Assembly (NCBI GenBank): GCA_014904985.1
Contig: MU129027.1
Location: forward strand, 47,311 to 111,310
From: Hydnum rufescens UP504
Lineage: Eukaryota; Basidiomycota; Agaricomycetes; Cantharellales; Hydnaceae
Length of the DNA: 64,000 nt
Reading direction: 5' to 3'
Shown: piece by piece, positions 41,010 through 52,695 of the stretch
Numbering within the stretch: the first letter of the stretch is position 1
Layout of the letters: each line of letters starts with the position of its first letter
The notes under the pieces: model-generated
Databases searched by the model: none
Seen by the model: only the letters and a program-made list of their open reading frames with translations
What the model was told of the DNA's origin: nothing
Made by a program: the position numbers and the translations under genes

Positions 41010-41696
41010 AAGGAAGAGCGTATATTACAAGTCACAAGAGTGTCGTCACTTGTGTCACGGGACACCCGGATATGCTACGCATAGAAAAATTGGTCTCGAC
41101 TTCCACTTGGGGTGTGTCTTCGAACTAGCCATCTAGTATCGCGAAGCGGAAGATTCAATTCAATCGTAGTTAGATTTTGGCACAGAGGAATATACCGAGT
41201 GGGCAGAAGTCGAAGTTCCCGAGACCAGTTCGTACGTCGAATCGTCGTCGATCCAGTGTCTTATTTTATTTTTATTTTTCGGGTCCAAAGGGAGCGGAGA
41301 AACAAGGAGGCGGAGTTCGGATGGCATTGACAGTATACTCAAGGCCAATAGGATCTGGCTTGAATTTGAGCCCTATAATTGCTTAGAGTCAGTGCTGTTC
41401 AAAGAAAACACCTCCCAAAGGGGGGCCTTCTCGGCCCAATCAGGTTACCCATTCTCAGGTAATTTATTTGGGGATGATCCCATTAGGACCAGGTGTTCTT
41501 GTCCCCTATGTTTCATAGGATTTCCAGAGGTGGGAGTCCCCAGGAGGACGGAAAGTATAAATATAGGACCCAACACAACCCGAGGTCTTGTGGACTGATG
41601 AACTCTTGAAAATACGTGAAGGGAATAACATTTATTCCGACACCTCTGTTTGGGAAATGGTGCAATATGCGCACAATCTACACGTAGAAATGTCCT
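41010..41696. other. intergenic region, no gene seen
   Basis: It lies between the SSADH start and the IMPACT-like gene stop, both on the minus strand. It should hold the SSADH promoter. A pyrimidine-poor AT stretch is found at 41,260-41,285. No frame has coding character. Confidence 0.5.
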
Positions 41697-43027
41697 TCAT
41701 CGTTTTTTGGATCCTTTCCTTCCTTTCCGCGATACTTTATCTTCCGCCAGAAAGCCGCCCAATTCAAGTGCATCCCGCGCACATTGATTGATATGCTTGA
41801 ACCTTTTCAAACCGAAGAGTCAGAAAGCAATACTAGGCACTCCACAAGGAAATGCCTACCGATCTGGTCCAAGATGTATACCACCAAAGTATCTGGTCAC
41901 TACGACAAGGACATTGTCCAGTTCCTGCAAAATAGAACGATGAGGAACTGTGAGGCATCACCATTGAGGCTCCGGGAGTACCAAAATCTGCAACAGATGG
42001 GCAAGTCTGCTCCCAGCAGCAGACTCGCCATCGTCATCATTCTCCGAGTGCATTATCCCCCCAACTTCGCACCTCCACGCATTGATAGTGGGATGGGCAG
42101 CACGAGCAATGTGCCGGTCGGCACGGAGGTAATCAAGAATAAGTGGTACCTTCGGACAAAAAGACAGGGTCCAGTTGAATTTATAAAGGGAATTTTCACG
42201 AAGCGAAAAGGGGCACCTGGGAGGGATGGTCGATATGACACACACGGGCGATAAAAGAAGAACCTCTATCGTGTATTGGATCGCCTTGAGTAATTTGAAT
42301 ACCTACTGGAGCAGGAGGAGAGAAGGACCCATCTGTGTGTTTTGGAGTTTCCTCGAGGGGGATGGGGGCTTTATGGTTACGAATGCGGGACTCCTCGTCG
42401 CGTGCTATCGCACCGATCTTTGCTTCTGACAGCCTCATCGTGTACCACTTTGTGAGAACGACTCGGACATTTTCCACCCCGTCGAAAACAGCGACTTCTC
42501 CAGGGGACCACGCGACTCCCGAAGTGGAGATAAATGTCCGTGTTATCTTTGCCCAAAGGTCTGTGTCTACGCCGAAGTCTCCGATATATTTTGAAAGAAG
42601 TTGGAGCTGTGGGGCCGCTTCAGAGGGATAATTGGTGGGAATAGAGACGCATAGCCGGAACGTGACGTCCTCAAATGCAGGGGCGAGACTGGAAGAACAG
42701 GTGCGGAACGTTGAGGCGCTTTCACACCGCGAAACCAAGGTGCTCGGCCTCTCACGTCGACTCGATATTATATCTTACAGTCTGTGATGTCGTGTAGGGA
42801 GAGGCCCCGTGCAGGCGATCACGGAGCCTGACTTCTTCGTGTGCCTGTACGGCGTTGTCTCCATATATGGCCTGGAGTGCTGTATTGGTCTGTAAGAGTC
42901 AGGAAGGGTGCCCAAGAGCCAAGAATTCCTAACCTTGGATCTCTCCAGCTACGTCGAATCTTTCACTCTCGGACAATTTCTCGATAATGTCGGAAAGAGA
43001 CTGGTCATTCGTGGGATGGTCTATCAT
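41697..43027 (-). CDS. YIH1: IMPACT/YIH1 family protein (RWD plus UPF0029 domains)
   Basis: IMPACT/YIH1 binds Gcn1 through its RWD domain and limits activation of the Gcn2 kinase, so it tunes the amino-acid starvation response in the cytosol. The RWD part shows ALQAIYGDNAV and SIPTNYPSEAAPQLQLLSKY. The UPF0029 part shows DRGSSFIARVCHIDHPSQVP, ADRHIARAAHPTINAWR, HSENDDDGESAAGSRLAHLL, NVLVVVTRYFGGIHLGPDR and FKHINQCARDALELGGFL. It ends in a lysine/arginine-rich tail before a TGA at 41,699-41,697. The introns around GPDR|F and QIL are clear. The join between the first exon (MIDHPTNDQSLSDII) and the RWD exon is uncertain in phase, so the start is tentative. Confidence 0.88.
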
Positions 43028-44318
43028 GAAGAAGAGTAAGGATTTCGGAACGCGCCGACAACTTGGGAGCCAAATGTGATGGCAGCCAGTGCTCCTCTAT
43101 TTCTGGAACCAGCTAGCCCGGCGGTCTATCGGATCGGATGTGATTATCCCGCGTCCTCCATTTCTGGTTTGGAAGATAGCGAGATTGCAACAGGTCCGTT
43201 CCAAAATTGGAGCCATCCCATCTCCAACTTGGAGGCGTCTACAGGACCTGATGAGGCCACATCATGTCGCTATTGGACCTTGTGAAGATGTGTTATCTAA
43301 CACGTTGAGTACGACACTCCGAGTTGAATTTCGATGTCAGTCTCAGAAGACTCTGTGGCTGGGAGAGAAGCTTGGCGACTTCAATGATATCTCACCCTGG
43401 GCGTGGGCATTCTACGTGTGATGGCCACGCTGCACTGCATCCCTGATGGATCTTGTAAATTCCACTGGAATGGCGAAACCAGGCTTCAGCATCAATGAGC
43501 GACTGGATCCCGGAAGCCCAATCCGAGTTGTACCGACATGAGGATGATACACCGATAGCTGTCACAGAACAACTGCGACGAGAGGCAGGAATGTGCAAGA
43601 CCCCCCCCCCCCGTCCGCACGTTATTACGCTGTTCCAGGCGCGCCTAGAGCCCCGCCTATTGTAAACCTTAGATAAAGTCTATCGAGCTGCCCGCGACGT
43701 GCGATGATTGGGAATTCGTAGAACCAACGGGCGAGGACGTCACCGTGGTGTTCTAACCGGCGTAATTCGAGACCACGATATCACAATTCTGAGCTCGAGG
43801 GCGGAATTACCTGTTCTCGAATGATATCCCATCGTCCGGATTTGCAGTGGGACGGTCCGTGGATTGTGTGCACAATAGTGACTGTAAGATAGGTTTCTTG
43901 CATTTCTTGCGCCTTTTCCGTGAACCATCAGCCCGATTCAACAAAAGCGAACCTGTTTCGTGGTGAACCGTAGGAAATTTTCTGCAAGCCTCGATAGCCA
44001 CATACAAAGACCCCCGAGGTCCTTGTCGGGAAGGATTCCTGGCTTGACGTTGATCCAAGAGCCCTAGTCTCATCGTCCCCGATACTCGTTTACCTCGCAA
44101 TGAAGTTGGGTTCTAAGGCCCCCGGGATACGCTCACTGTCATTATGGACGCTCCGAGTGTGTATGGACTGACCTGACCGCTGTGCCACATTTGTCATATT
44201 AACTCCGACTTGGTGTGTTGATTTCTTTTATTTATCTCTCTGGCCGCTACACTTTCAGTGCTTGGACCAAAAAATCTTGTACCTCCCAAGCTGCCCTGAA
44301 ACTTTATTTTCTTCCGTG
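43028..44318. other. unassigned 1.3 kb; possible but unrecognised coding pieces
   Basis: A run of 14 C lies at 43,602-43,615. On the minus strand, pieces such as VHTIHGPSHCKSGRWDIIRE (about 43,880-43,821) and YGSPRNRFAFVESG (about 43,978-43,937) look coding-like and could be exons of a small gene. I could not connect them or name a family, and nothing is called. Confidence 0.35.
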
Positions 44319-45965
44319 ATGGCTTCCCATGAAGGTGTGAGCGAGAGCCTTAAATCTCCCCGGTGAGTAGGGTGGATGCGATGTGCTATTTGCCTGCCAC
44401 ACTAGACTTGCTTTCGCTTTCGGTGCCGTCTTCACGCGTTTTGTCCAGGTACCTGCACCCGTTGGAGCGGCTCCGTCACTTTGCCACTTCAATGCCCCCA
44501 CACAACGGTCTTGCCCCCATACAACTGGGCACAGAAAATATGTCCGGCCCATCTCTACAGAGATCAAAATCTGAGAGCTTTTTACTCCAGTCTAGTCTAC
44601 CACCGCAGGACGCCAGAACCAATGGTAATCGACTAGACGCCACAAGCAATTCTCCACCCTCATTGGCCACCTCATATCGCCACCCACAATCTATAGCCAA
44701 AGGCCACCAGATTGCCACACTCCCGGGTGGCCGTTATCACCATTCGCGGACCCCTGCCGTCACCGCCATTTCAACGGGTAGTTTGGCTCCCCCAAACCCC
44801 CCGCAATCCGAGATGGCGAAGATTAAGACGATTAAGGCGTCTTCACCCTCGCCGTTAGGATCTACCCACCATTTTCCCCATCGCCGCTCTCCGGGCTTCG
44901 ATTCGTCATCTTTCCAGGCCTTAGGGGAGCTGGATCATGGTAGTGCTCAAGTCACTGGTCCCGCAGTGCCTCCATCCAACCACAGAGTCAATACCCCACT
45001 ATGCCCTGCACTAGTTGGCGGTGCATGCGACCATAGTGAGCCTCTTCCTGGAGCACCGGTCCAAAATAATGAAGTTGAGACTAGCGAGACCATTCGACCA
45101 GCCTCCGTCTTCCGTTATGATCACGACCGTCCTTCCCGTGGATTTCTGGCGCACGTTCAGTCATCCCCCCGCCGAGGCCTGCCTCCGCCGAGGCCGCCTC
45201 CAGCGTATCCCGCCCCGAGGCGGAGAGTCTCTTTTGATATCGGCCGGGGCAGTCGTGACCGGAAAATACGAACGCCGCCTGCAGTCGAACCCTCCATGCG
45301 AACCCATCCGTTCAGTGTGCCAAGTAATTCGGATGAGGAAGACATGACCCGAAATCTGGATCAATATGCACGCGATTCAAAATATTGTACCATTCACGCC
45401 GAATGGTATGAATTATTGTATGCACAGGCTACGCTCGGGGGATCTGTCGATTCAGCGAAGGACAACGAAGACGACAAGGCGGACGAAGCCAACATCGACG
45501 ACGTTAACACGAGATCTGCTGGTACTCCGGCCACCTTAAAGGGGTCGAAGGGTGTTCCCGAACCGTCTCAAAGATCCGCTGAAGGGTGCGCAGATGCAGA
45601 TGGTGTAGGAAATCTATTTCTGGGCCCTGGTCAAAGCATTGCATTGTCAAAAGGTGCGCCGAATTTCCCGCTATGCCTGCGCTTTCGCAGCCACCACCAC
45701 CCATCGTCTCCTTTTTGTGCTGATGCTTCTCAACGACGTATTGACAAAGTGTTTACTTCTTTTTTTATTCCGATCATTTTCCGCGCATCGTCGTTTTTCC
45801 CGTTTCCCGTCTCAAGAGGACAACATATTGGTATTGGGTCTGGCACTTCAATTTTCATCCGAAATCGATGGTGCTTTTCTGGAGTCTGCAGCACTTCCGG
45901 ACGAGGAGAACGTTTTACCACGGGAAGACAACGATGCTTCTAGACCTCCGACGAATCGGTCATGA
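44319..45965 (+). CDS. hypothetical, mostly disordered protein
   Basis: Start ATG at 44,319 (MASHEGVSESLKSPR). A clear 86-bp intron at 44,363-44,448 (GTGAGT to CCAG) joins in phase to YLHPLERLRHF. The following roughly 420 codons are uninterrupted. Composition is rich in P, S, H and R, with a proline tract RRGLPPPRPPPAYPAPRRR followed by VSFDIGRG, and acidic stretches near DEEDMTRNLDQYARDSKY and DNEDDKADEANIDD. Two frames stay open after about 45,640, so a short intron near there probably shifts to the frame ending PREDNDASRPPTNRS at 45,965. The alternative is an end at 45,943. No domain is recognised. Confidence 0.6.
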
Positions 45966-46855
45966 AACTATGAGGCGGAGACTGTTCTAATATTAATAAC
46001 ACTGCAAAGCACCATGTGTGTGGGGGAGACCCCGTAGAGGTTCAAGGGCTTCGCAGGGTCAGCGGCATTGGAATGTATCGTATTTCGGGATCATAGGACT
46101 GATAATCTTAGGATCCTTCAATTGTTTGAACGGCCCTCTTTTGAAGTGACTCTCAGCATGCGCCCTAGTTAAAAGACGGGCATGAGCACCCTCCTCACCA
46201 AGTGCAGAATCGAGTTGGCCAGACTTGGTCGCGCTCCCGGCTTGATGAAGGTGTGTGTTATTTCCCATATGAGGATGTGGGGTACTAGGCTAATGGCCGG
46301 CCCGCCTAATCATTTACTTGCTGTAATTTACTTGGTTGGAATCTTTTTACGTAATTTATCCCGGCGGACCTCAGCTCATGAAGGAAACCAGATGGACACC
46401 AGAAACGCCGCCTGCTGTGTGCTTCTGCTGCGGTATGATGGAGGATGGGTTCCGAGTGAGTGTCAGCATTTAAGGGGAGTAAGAGATACCCATAACCATA
46501 GGAACTGCAGGTTCGCCGGAAGCTGTAAGCTCGATAGACTCATCTTCAAGGGCGCCAGCAACACCACGTGGGATACTCGGAGATGAGTGGAATAATTTAA
46601 CTATTGTTTTATTTCCACCGACATGGAAACGCGCTCTAGAAGGTAGGACGCAAAAACTATAATTATTTGTATCTGATGCTTTTTTCATCAGTGTTGACCC
46701 GAAAGGAAAGCCGGCTCTAGCTAATCAACTTCCGCTGTGGCCCGGAGAAATCAGGATATGTCCTAATAACTGTGCAATCCTCCTGCACAGATGTCTCTGG
46801 ATCGCATTTATTATCCGGGGTAGTAAGGTTTCTACGATTTCTAGCCCCTCTTGCG
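45966..46855. other. unassigned, no supported gene
   Basis: Minor open frames exist on both strands (46,182-46,586 plus; 46,470-46,688 minus). The minus one has the more protein-like sequence (SSPSIPRGVAGALEDESIEL), but no start, splice partner or domain was found. Confidence 0.4.
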
Positions 46856-48469
46856 ATGCCCTCGTTGTGTTCTTTATTCAGCACTCTGTTGGCTATCTCA
46901 TTATGTGCGGCCTCTCCAATGGTAAACGTTGCGACAGTGGTGCCGATCAGCGAGCGGATGGCTATGGACATTGTGGAGGATCCCCACTCCACCCAAGGTA
47001 CTATCAATGGATACATCAGAGTGGCCGCGCTTTCAATCGCTCTTTACGAGTAAGATCCGCCCATTGGCAGAGTGTGCCTCTGTTGAATTCCTCTCGATTC
47101 GTCAATTAGTTATGTTTCTACGTTGCCTGGCGAGCATCGTCTATACGCATCACAACCCTCCTTCGGCCGCATGAGGTGTGAATTCCATCGCCCCTGCTCA
47201 CTCGTTGACTAACAGAGAATCTCTACTTCTAGCAATGCGTGTATACTATTCATCGCCATCCGATATGTGTCAATAATAGCTCTGGTGTCCGGCAGCTGGG
47301 GTTTTTTCGCTACTGGTTTTTCCGCTAAGACCTGCGAACGCTATCATTTGGTCGCACCGTTGACAAAACGTATGCCGTGGAAACTGCCTCTTTGTGTGGA
47401 TTATATCTCACTTGTCTTCAAGTATTCGCAGCGCTGATTTCCCAAATCATCATGTCCATTCGCACCTATGCCATCGGTCGGAATTCACGCTGGGTGTTGT
47501 GGACGTTGTCTACCTTCTTTATACTCTGTCTGGTTCCCGAAATCCTCGGCAACGCATACAAGAGAATCCGTGGGTCCAATCAACCTCACCCCCCAGAATG
47601 GCATAAATTCACATTTCTTCATAGCTCTCCAGGATACCCGCAAAAATTGTATCAGCGGTAATATTGTCAGAGTTGCTTGGATCCACTACCTCGCTGTCAT
47701 GTAGGCAAAATTCTATGCATTCGCCTCAAGAATCATGCGGGTCTGAAGGTTTTTTTATAGGGTTTATGACACTGTTACTATGGGTATCGCAACCACATAT
47801 CTCATAGTGAATTCTCCAGAATCGACCCTGTGCGCTGTGCTTCACCTCTTCGAAATTCATCATGGTACTTATCAAGCACGATACTTAGAGCATCAGGGCT
47901 GTCCCGTCTATTACTAAGAGAGGGCATGCGTACGTCACTGCTCTCCGTAGACAAGAGCGGTTCATTCAGTCTGGCATTCTTTTCCTATTTTAGTCTATTT
48001 CTTTGCTCTCACGAGTGCCAACATGGCCAACCTCATCTTTTTCCGGGTGGGCCCCCTCTACCTCCAGACCAGCGCGGCCAGTTTGGGCGAGGCTGTGACC
48101 ATGATTATGTCCGAGCGCATTATTCTCGGTTTGCAAGAGTGGCGAGCGATCCACACCTCCGATCGAGGGCGCACCAATGTTAATAGCCACGAGTTGGGTC
48201 AGGTTTCTGGAGCACGGCGAGCTTCTTCCCATGAGCGGGGCGGGTCGATCACTGGACCACGTGGTGCCACCGACCATCTCGTGCTGGATCCTGTCCAAAG
48301 TGTCCACCGATGTAAAACCCATATCGACGACCTCGTGGGGAAAAGAATACCGAGCGAGGAGGTCGATCCACCAATGGAAATCCGCGTACAAGTTGAGGAG
48401 GAAGTCAAGTTCGAGTATGATATCAACTATGAATCTGTCAATATGAGTACGAACCCAGCAAGGAGATAG
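46856..48469 (+). CDS. DUF6533-domain multi-pass membrane protein
   Basis: This family is abundant in mushroom-forming fungi and has a receptor-like set of about seven helices; its function is unknown. Recognisable parts, over several short exons, are GYIRVAALSIALYE (helix 1), ACILFIAIRYVSIIALV (helix 3), GFFATGFSAKTCERYHLV, ALISQIIMSIRTYAIGRNSR, WVLWTLSTFFILCLVPEIL, YDTVTMGIATTYLIVNS and NLIFFRVGP. The tail has a long hydrophilic stretch (SERIILGLQEWRAIHTSD to NMSTNPARR) and a stop at 48,469. The first ATG at 46,856 gives MPSLCSLFSTLLAISL; a later start near the first helix is possible. At least five introns. Confidence 0.82.
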
Positions 48470-50466
48470 GTGGGACCCCCTCTGTAAGTCCATTCGAAGC
48501 GTCTGTTCGTGTGCAATATCCTCTGTTCTTGACAGCCTGTACATAAAAATTGACCTGCAATTCATTAATGTAATAGTTTGTTGCCATGCCTTCGTTCACT
48601 CACACACCTTTATCTTTACTTTGCAGCAATAATCATATCGATAGGGGTCCAATCTTGTTTTGGTAGAGGAGCCAACAATGAGCTATTTTTCCGGGGTCAC
48701 ACCCCCCATATCCGTGCGTGTGACCGCCCCAAGCAGCTGGTCAATTCAAACCATGATGAACGAGTCACCAGGCCATGACATCCCCCAGGCCTGGTCTGTA
48801 AGAATGCAGATCCATCGAAAAACTCATGAGATTCCCGAGTTTCATATGGACACCGGACACCCTGGCCAAAGTGCCTCCCACAAAAATTGGATCTCTCTAT
48901 CGATATCGGTACGATTATCGCCATAATTAACTTGTTCTCTGCTGTTCTCCGCTATCATATCTACAAATAATCATCCGTTTTAATGAGGTTTTTTCATACA
49001 CTAATTAGCTAAGAGCCATGGGTGCTCATCCTCATCTTCTCAAACAGGGCAGCCTTAAAGCACTAATCGAATCGATAGGGAATATTTATCAGTGAGACAC
49101 ATGTGGGCTCCTTGAAGTGCCTTCGTTCCGAGGTCCTCCGCAAGTTGCCGGCCAACCCCTTTATCGCAGAGCCTATTATAAAAATCTTCATCACAAAATC
49201 TAGTATAAGATACATCCCTCAATTGAGGGTATTGAGGGTATCACAACAATTTCCCCTTTGCTCGGCCGGGACATGTTGGCTGGCCCTAAGACGGGAGGCA
49301 GCATCACAGTATGACATCACGGACACCATAACAAGAATAAGACACCCATCAATTGTCAAAATTCCTTACAGAATATCGAGTTGATTACACTGTAAGCTGT
49401 AAAAATGGGTTTGTCCATAGATTGACCACTACTTCGCTTCATCGGTTTTTACGGATCTCCCCAACAGGCCCAAGAGCTTAGAGACCACAAATTTGATTGG
49501 GGTGCCTGGCAGGGATCCATATGAGATCCTTCGTCTGTGGTGGCATCGAATCGAGTGGGCCCATCGGCGGATTTTGAAAGACGTTTGAAAGAAGACAAGA
49601 ATAGCTGCACTCGATATATATGGCATATAGGTCCCCGGATAGTTGAGTCAACGTGACGGGTAGAGCCCCTGGACCAGTCATTCAGATTTGACTATCATCC
49701 GAATCAAAGAATCACCCCTCTGTATTCTTCGACCTTCCTCAGCTCGCTCTGGCCAGAATGTAGCAAGGGAGAACCATGTTCCCCAATTCTTGTGGTCGCA
49801 CGTAACAAGTCGAATTGTGTATCCCTGTACCAATACATTGGTCAATGGTCTCTTTTGAGATTTTTGCATACCTGCAGTGGATCAATGAAGAGGGATGTTG
49901 AAGAATTGGTGCAGAGCCACTTAGATTCACACAATGAGAGGAAAGATAGAACATTTGATCCGAGCTCAAACTTCGGTATCTAGAGGATACGCTGACTAAG
50001 CGATGAGCGTTAGAGCTCGCCCATCCCCAATTCCAACAAGGGAATTACACAGTACGATGGCATGTGATATGGCATCATCTAAGCCTGTGACCCACAGTCT
50101 GACATCAACATAGAATTCTCAAGCACAATACCTCGACTGGAAGATGGTGTAGGTGACCGACGTCATGCATAAGTATCCAGTAGTCCGAGCTTAGAGATTT
50201 CGAAGGTCAAGCCAAGAGAGACGAACGTGCAAGGGAGGTGATTGGCATCATAAGATGGATCTAAATGCAACCTGAACTCTATAAACAACGCACAGCGCAC
50301 CTTCCACGATAAAACAACGCGGTACAGAATCTCTCGTGTTTACTATAGCGACACAAGGCATCTGTTGATATTGCACACGTATGGCCTACAAGAGGCCATG
50401 AATATGAGTATCGGGACGATTCCGGCATATACTGACCTAAGATAAAAACGCACCCGCACCAGCTCG
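48470..50466. other. 2 kb without a recognised gene
   Basis: Several 60-95-residue frames are open. On the minus strand 49,983-49,429, pieces such as ISKETIDQCIGTGIHNSTC and PPQTKDLIWIPARHPNQI look coding-like and could be a small spliced gene, but I could not assemble them. Plus-strand pieces at 48,660-48,926 may be a decayed gene. No gene is called. Confidence 0.35.
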
Positions 50467-51605
50467 TCACCAGCTTCCAATGCACACGACCTCACCTTCT
50501 ATGTACCCGGAGTCCTGCAGATAATGCCTAACCCTTTCCACACCTGCGATAACCGCAGAATACCACAGATCCAGAGCCACCGCTGGCCTATCGTGACCAC
50601 CCTCCAGTTCGATAAAGACGGTGTCATTGAAAGGGATGGCATTTAAAGACGGCCGCCGATTGACGTGTCGGATAGATAGTGAGCATAGCGTTGTCGCCGG
50701 TGTCGCCACGAGCGATCGGAATATGCCTGATAAGTCTAAATTCAACTTGGAAGAGGGTGGGGCCTCTACTCGGACGCGAATGAGTGCAGACAAATAAAGA
50801 TCCAGGGGTTTGGTCAGAGGAAGGGGGTCTAGTCGTTGGGTATGTAACAAAAGAAAACGCGTTTGATTCGCTTCACGTGTATAGATGCATCTCATCAGAT
50901 ATCGGGATGTATATTAAACACTTTTCAAATAGTGTGCTCTCACCTGGACCATCCTGAACACTACGAGACAGAATTTCAAGGCCTGGGTAAACGGTTATAC
51001 AAACCGCGGAACAGATGGCAGCACTAGTTTTATGGGTGCCGTCGAATTCGTCGAGAAGGGATTTTGCTGCCAAAGCCGTAGAAGCCACAGACACCTTTTT
51101 GGCTTTAGGCAGCTTAGTGCGAATGAATTCAGCACATTGGCCCAACGCCTATTAGACTAGCTTTAGTGGGTGTGAGGAAGGGATCCGACGTGTCGAAGCG
51201 GATGCTGAACGTACCTGCTCATGACTGATGATGCGAGTAATTTCCTCCATGCGGGTTCCAGGTAAGGCAATAAGACAGTGTTGGATAGCCAATACATGTT
51301 CGCTGCGCACAAAAACCTTTGATCCCATTCGCGGATCGCGAAATGTATCGTAGGTCTCTACGACGGATCCATAGGTTGAATTCTCAAGGGGAACAAGGGC
51401 TAAAGTGACCGACTCGTCCAATGCACCGAATACTTCTCGAATTGAGCCTTTGGCTACATACTGAACGTCAGATGCACACACATCGTGAGCAGCCTGAAGT
51501 CCTTGTAAATCAGTGCGGTCTGCTGTACCGATGGTGAGTACCATTTTTAACCTGATGGGTATAGGTGCCTTCGGGGCCTAGATATGCAATGGTTGGGCGG
51601 GACAT
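50467..51605 (-). CDS. PHA2: prephenate dehydratase
   Basis: It converts prephenate to phenylpyruvate, the committed step of phenylalanine synthesis. The start MSRPTIAYLGPEGTYTHQ at 51,605 carries the N-terminal motif; an upstream ATG at 51,695 would overlap the neighbouring NAA10 start, so it is not chosen. Later motifs are LALVPLENSTYGSVVETYDT, HCLIALPG, STALAAKSLL and the catalytic ANQTRFLLLH (T-R-F). A C-terminal ACT-like regulatory domain follows (SLSIRHVNRRPSLNAIP, DTVFIELEGG) and the protein ends VVCIGSW. About three introns. The ACT domain implies feedback control by phenylalanine, as known for the family. It is head-to-head with NAA10, 55 bp apart. Confidence 0.93.
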
Positions 51606-51660
51606 GTGGTTGTCGAGCGAGAGAACGGCTTTGCTTCCGGTCCTTTGCATCTCTTCAACG
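51606..51660. promoter_or_regulatory. 55-bp shared 5' region between PHA2 and NAA10
   Basis: The two start codons point away from each other and only 55 bp separate them. Promoter elements and 5' ends must be shared or overlap the opposite gene. No TATA box is seen inside. Confidence 0.55.
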
Positions 51661-52437
51661 ATGAACATTCGGTTAGCCACAGTGCGTCTGTTCACGACAC
51701 AGGTCTTGCGTCTATCTTAAGCCCTCCCTCTATAAGCCGGCAGATCTCCTGGGCATGCAGGCCTGCAACCTGCAAAATTTGCCAGAAAATTATTCATTTC
51801 GCTATTGTACGGGACTCCTTTCTCTCACCGCAGCGTGAAGCATAGAAGGCTAATATTCCATCGAAATGTACTGCGTCTCCTAGATTTGTATCATTTTCTT
51901 ACGTGGCCACAACTTTCATATGTGGCGGAGGACCATAAGGGCCGGATAGTTGGTTATATCTTAGCAAAGATGTGAGAGTCTCCTTTACGGATCGCCATAT
52001 TTGCATTGTTCTCAGAACCAAAATCAGGGAGGAAGAGCCATCGGACGCACCTCATGGACATGTCACATCAATTTCGGTCCTTCGGTCGTACAGAAGGCTG
52101 GGACTGGCCAAAAAACTCATGGTGATGTCTCGTGCGGCCGACGCTTCATTTTTCTTCCTTTGGATAATTTCTGAGCCATCCTTCCGTTTGCATCTCCAGA
52201 AGAAGCAATGGCAACAGTGTATAAGGCGGAATATGTCTCTTTGCACGTTCGCAAATCAAATCGTGCGGCGCTAGGCTTGTACAAAGATGCTCTAGGCTTT
52301 GATGTTCATGATATCGAGAAGAAATACTGTGCGTCCCTGCACAAAGTTCTCACCCCCTAACCCCTGATCCCTTGTCTGTATCAGATGCGGATGGTGAAGA
52401 TGCCTACGCCATGCGATTATCGCTCAAGACTGAATAG
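51661..52437 (+). CDS. NAA10: N-alpha-acetyltransferase NatA catalytic subunit (NAA10/ARD1)
   Basis: It acetylates N-termini of nascent proteins at the ribosome, together with NAA15. The seven-codon first exon MNIRLAT is followed by an intron (GTGCGT to ATAAG) and [20 protein letters not shown]. Further exons are [50 protein letters not shown] (the R-R-x-G-x-A acetyl-CoA loop), [32 protein letters not shown] and [16 protein letters not shown] with a TAG at 52,435-52,437. The order and spacing match NAA10 throughout, with five or six short introns. Length is about 160 residues, typical for the conserved core. The gene starts 55 bp from PHA2 on the other strand. Confidence 0.95.
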
Positions 52438-52695
52438 CCTGAGTGTGTCACAGTCGCGGCCTAAGCACTGGGGATAGAAGTGTGGGGAGACTTCCATAGT
52501 GTACCCATCGTACACGGTCTACGCATTCATAATTGTTGTAGGCTCTGCTGTTCCGCTCTGAGGGAATTGCCCTCTCCTGAAAGGTGTCATGTGAGGCATG
52601 ATATTATTGTAATGGATCAATTGCCTGTCTTCAATCTGCAACAAGGGAGTACACAATTGATGCCAATTTGATACACCTAAACATAAAAGCACAGG

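Noticed and set aside
43602..43615. Run of 14 C as a biological feature
   Set aside because: It is a homopolymer in an unassigned region, and its length may be a sequencing error. It is noted only as a possible cause of broken frames nearby.
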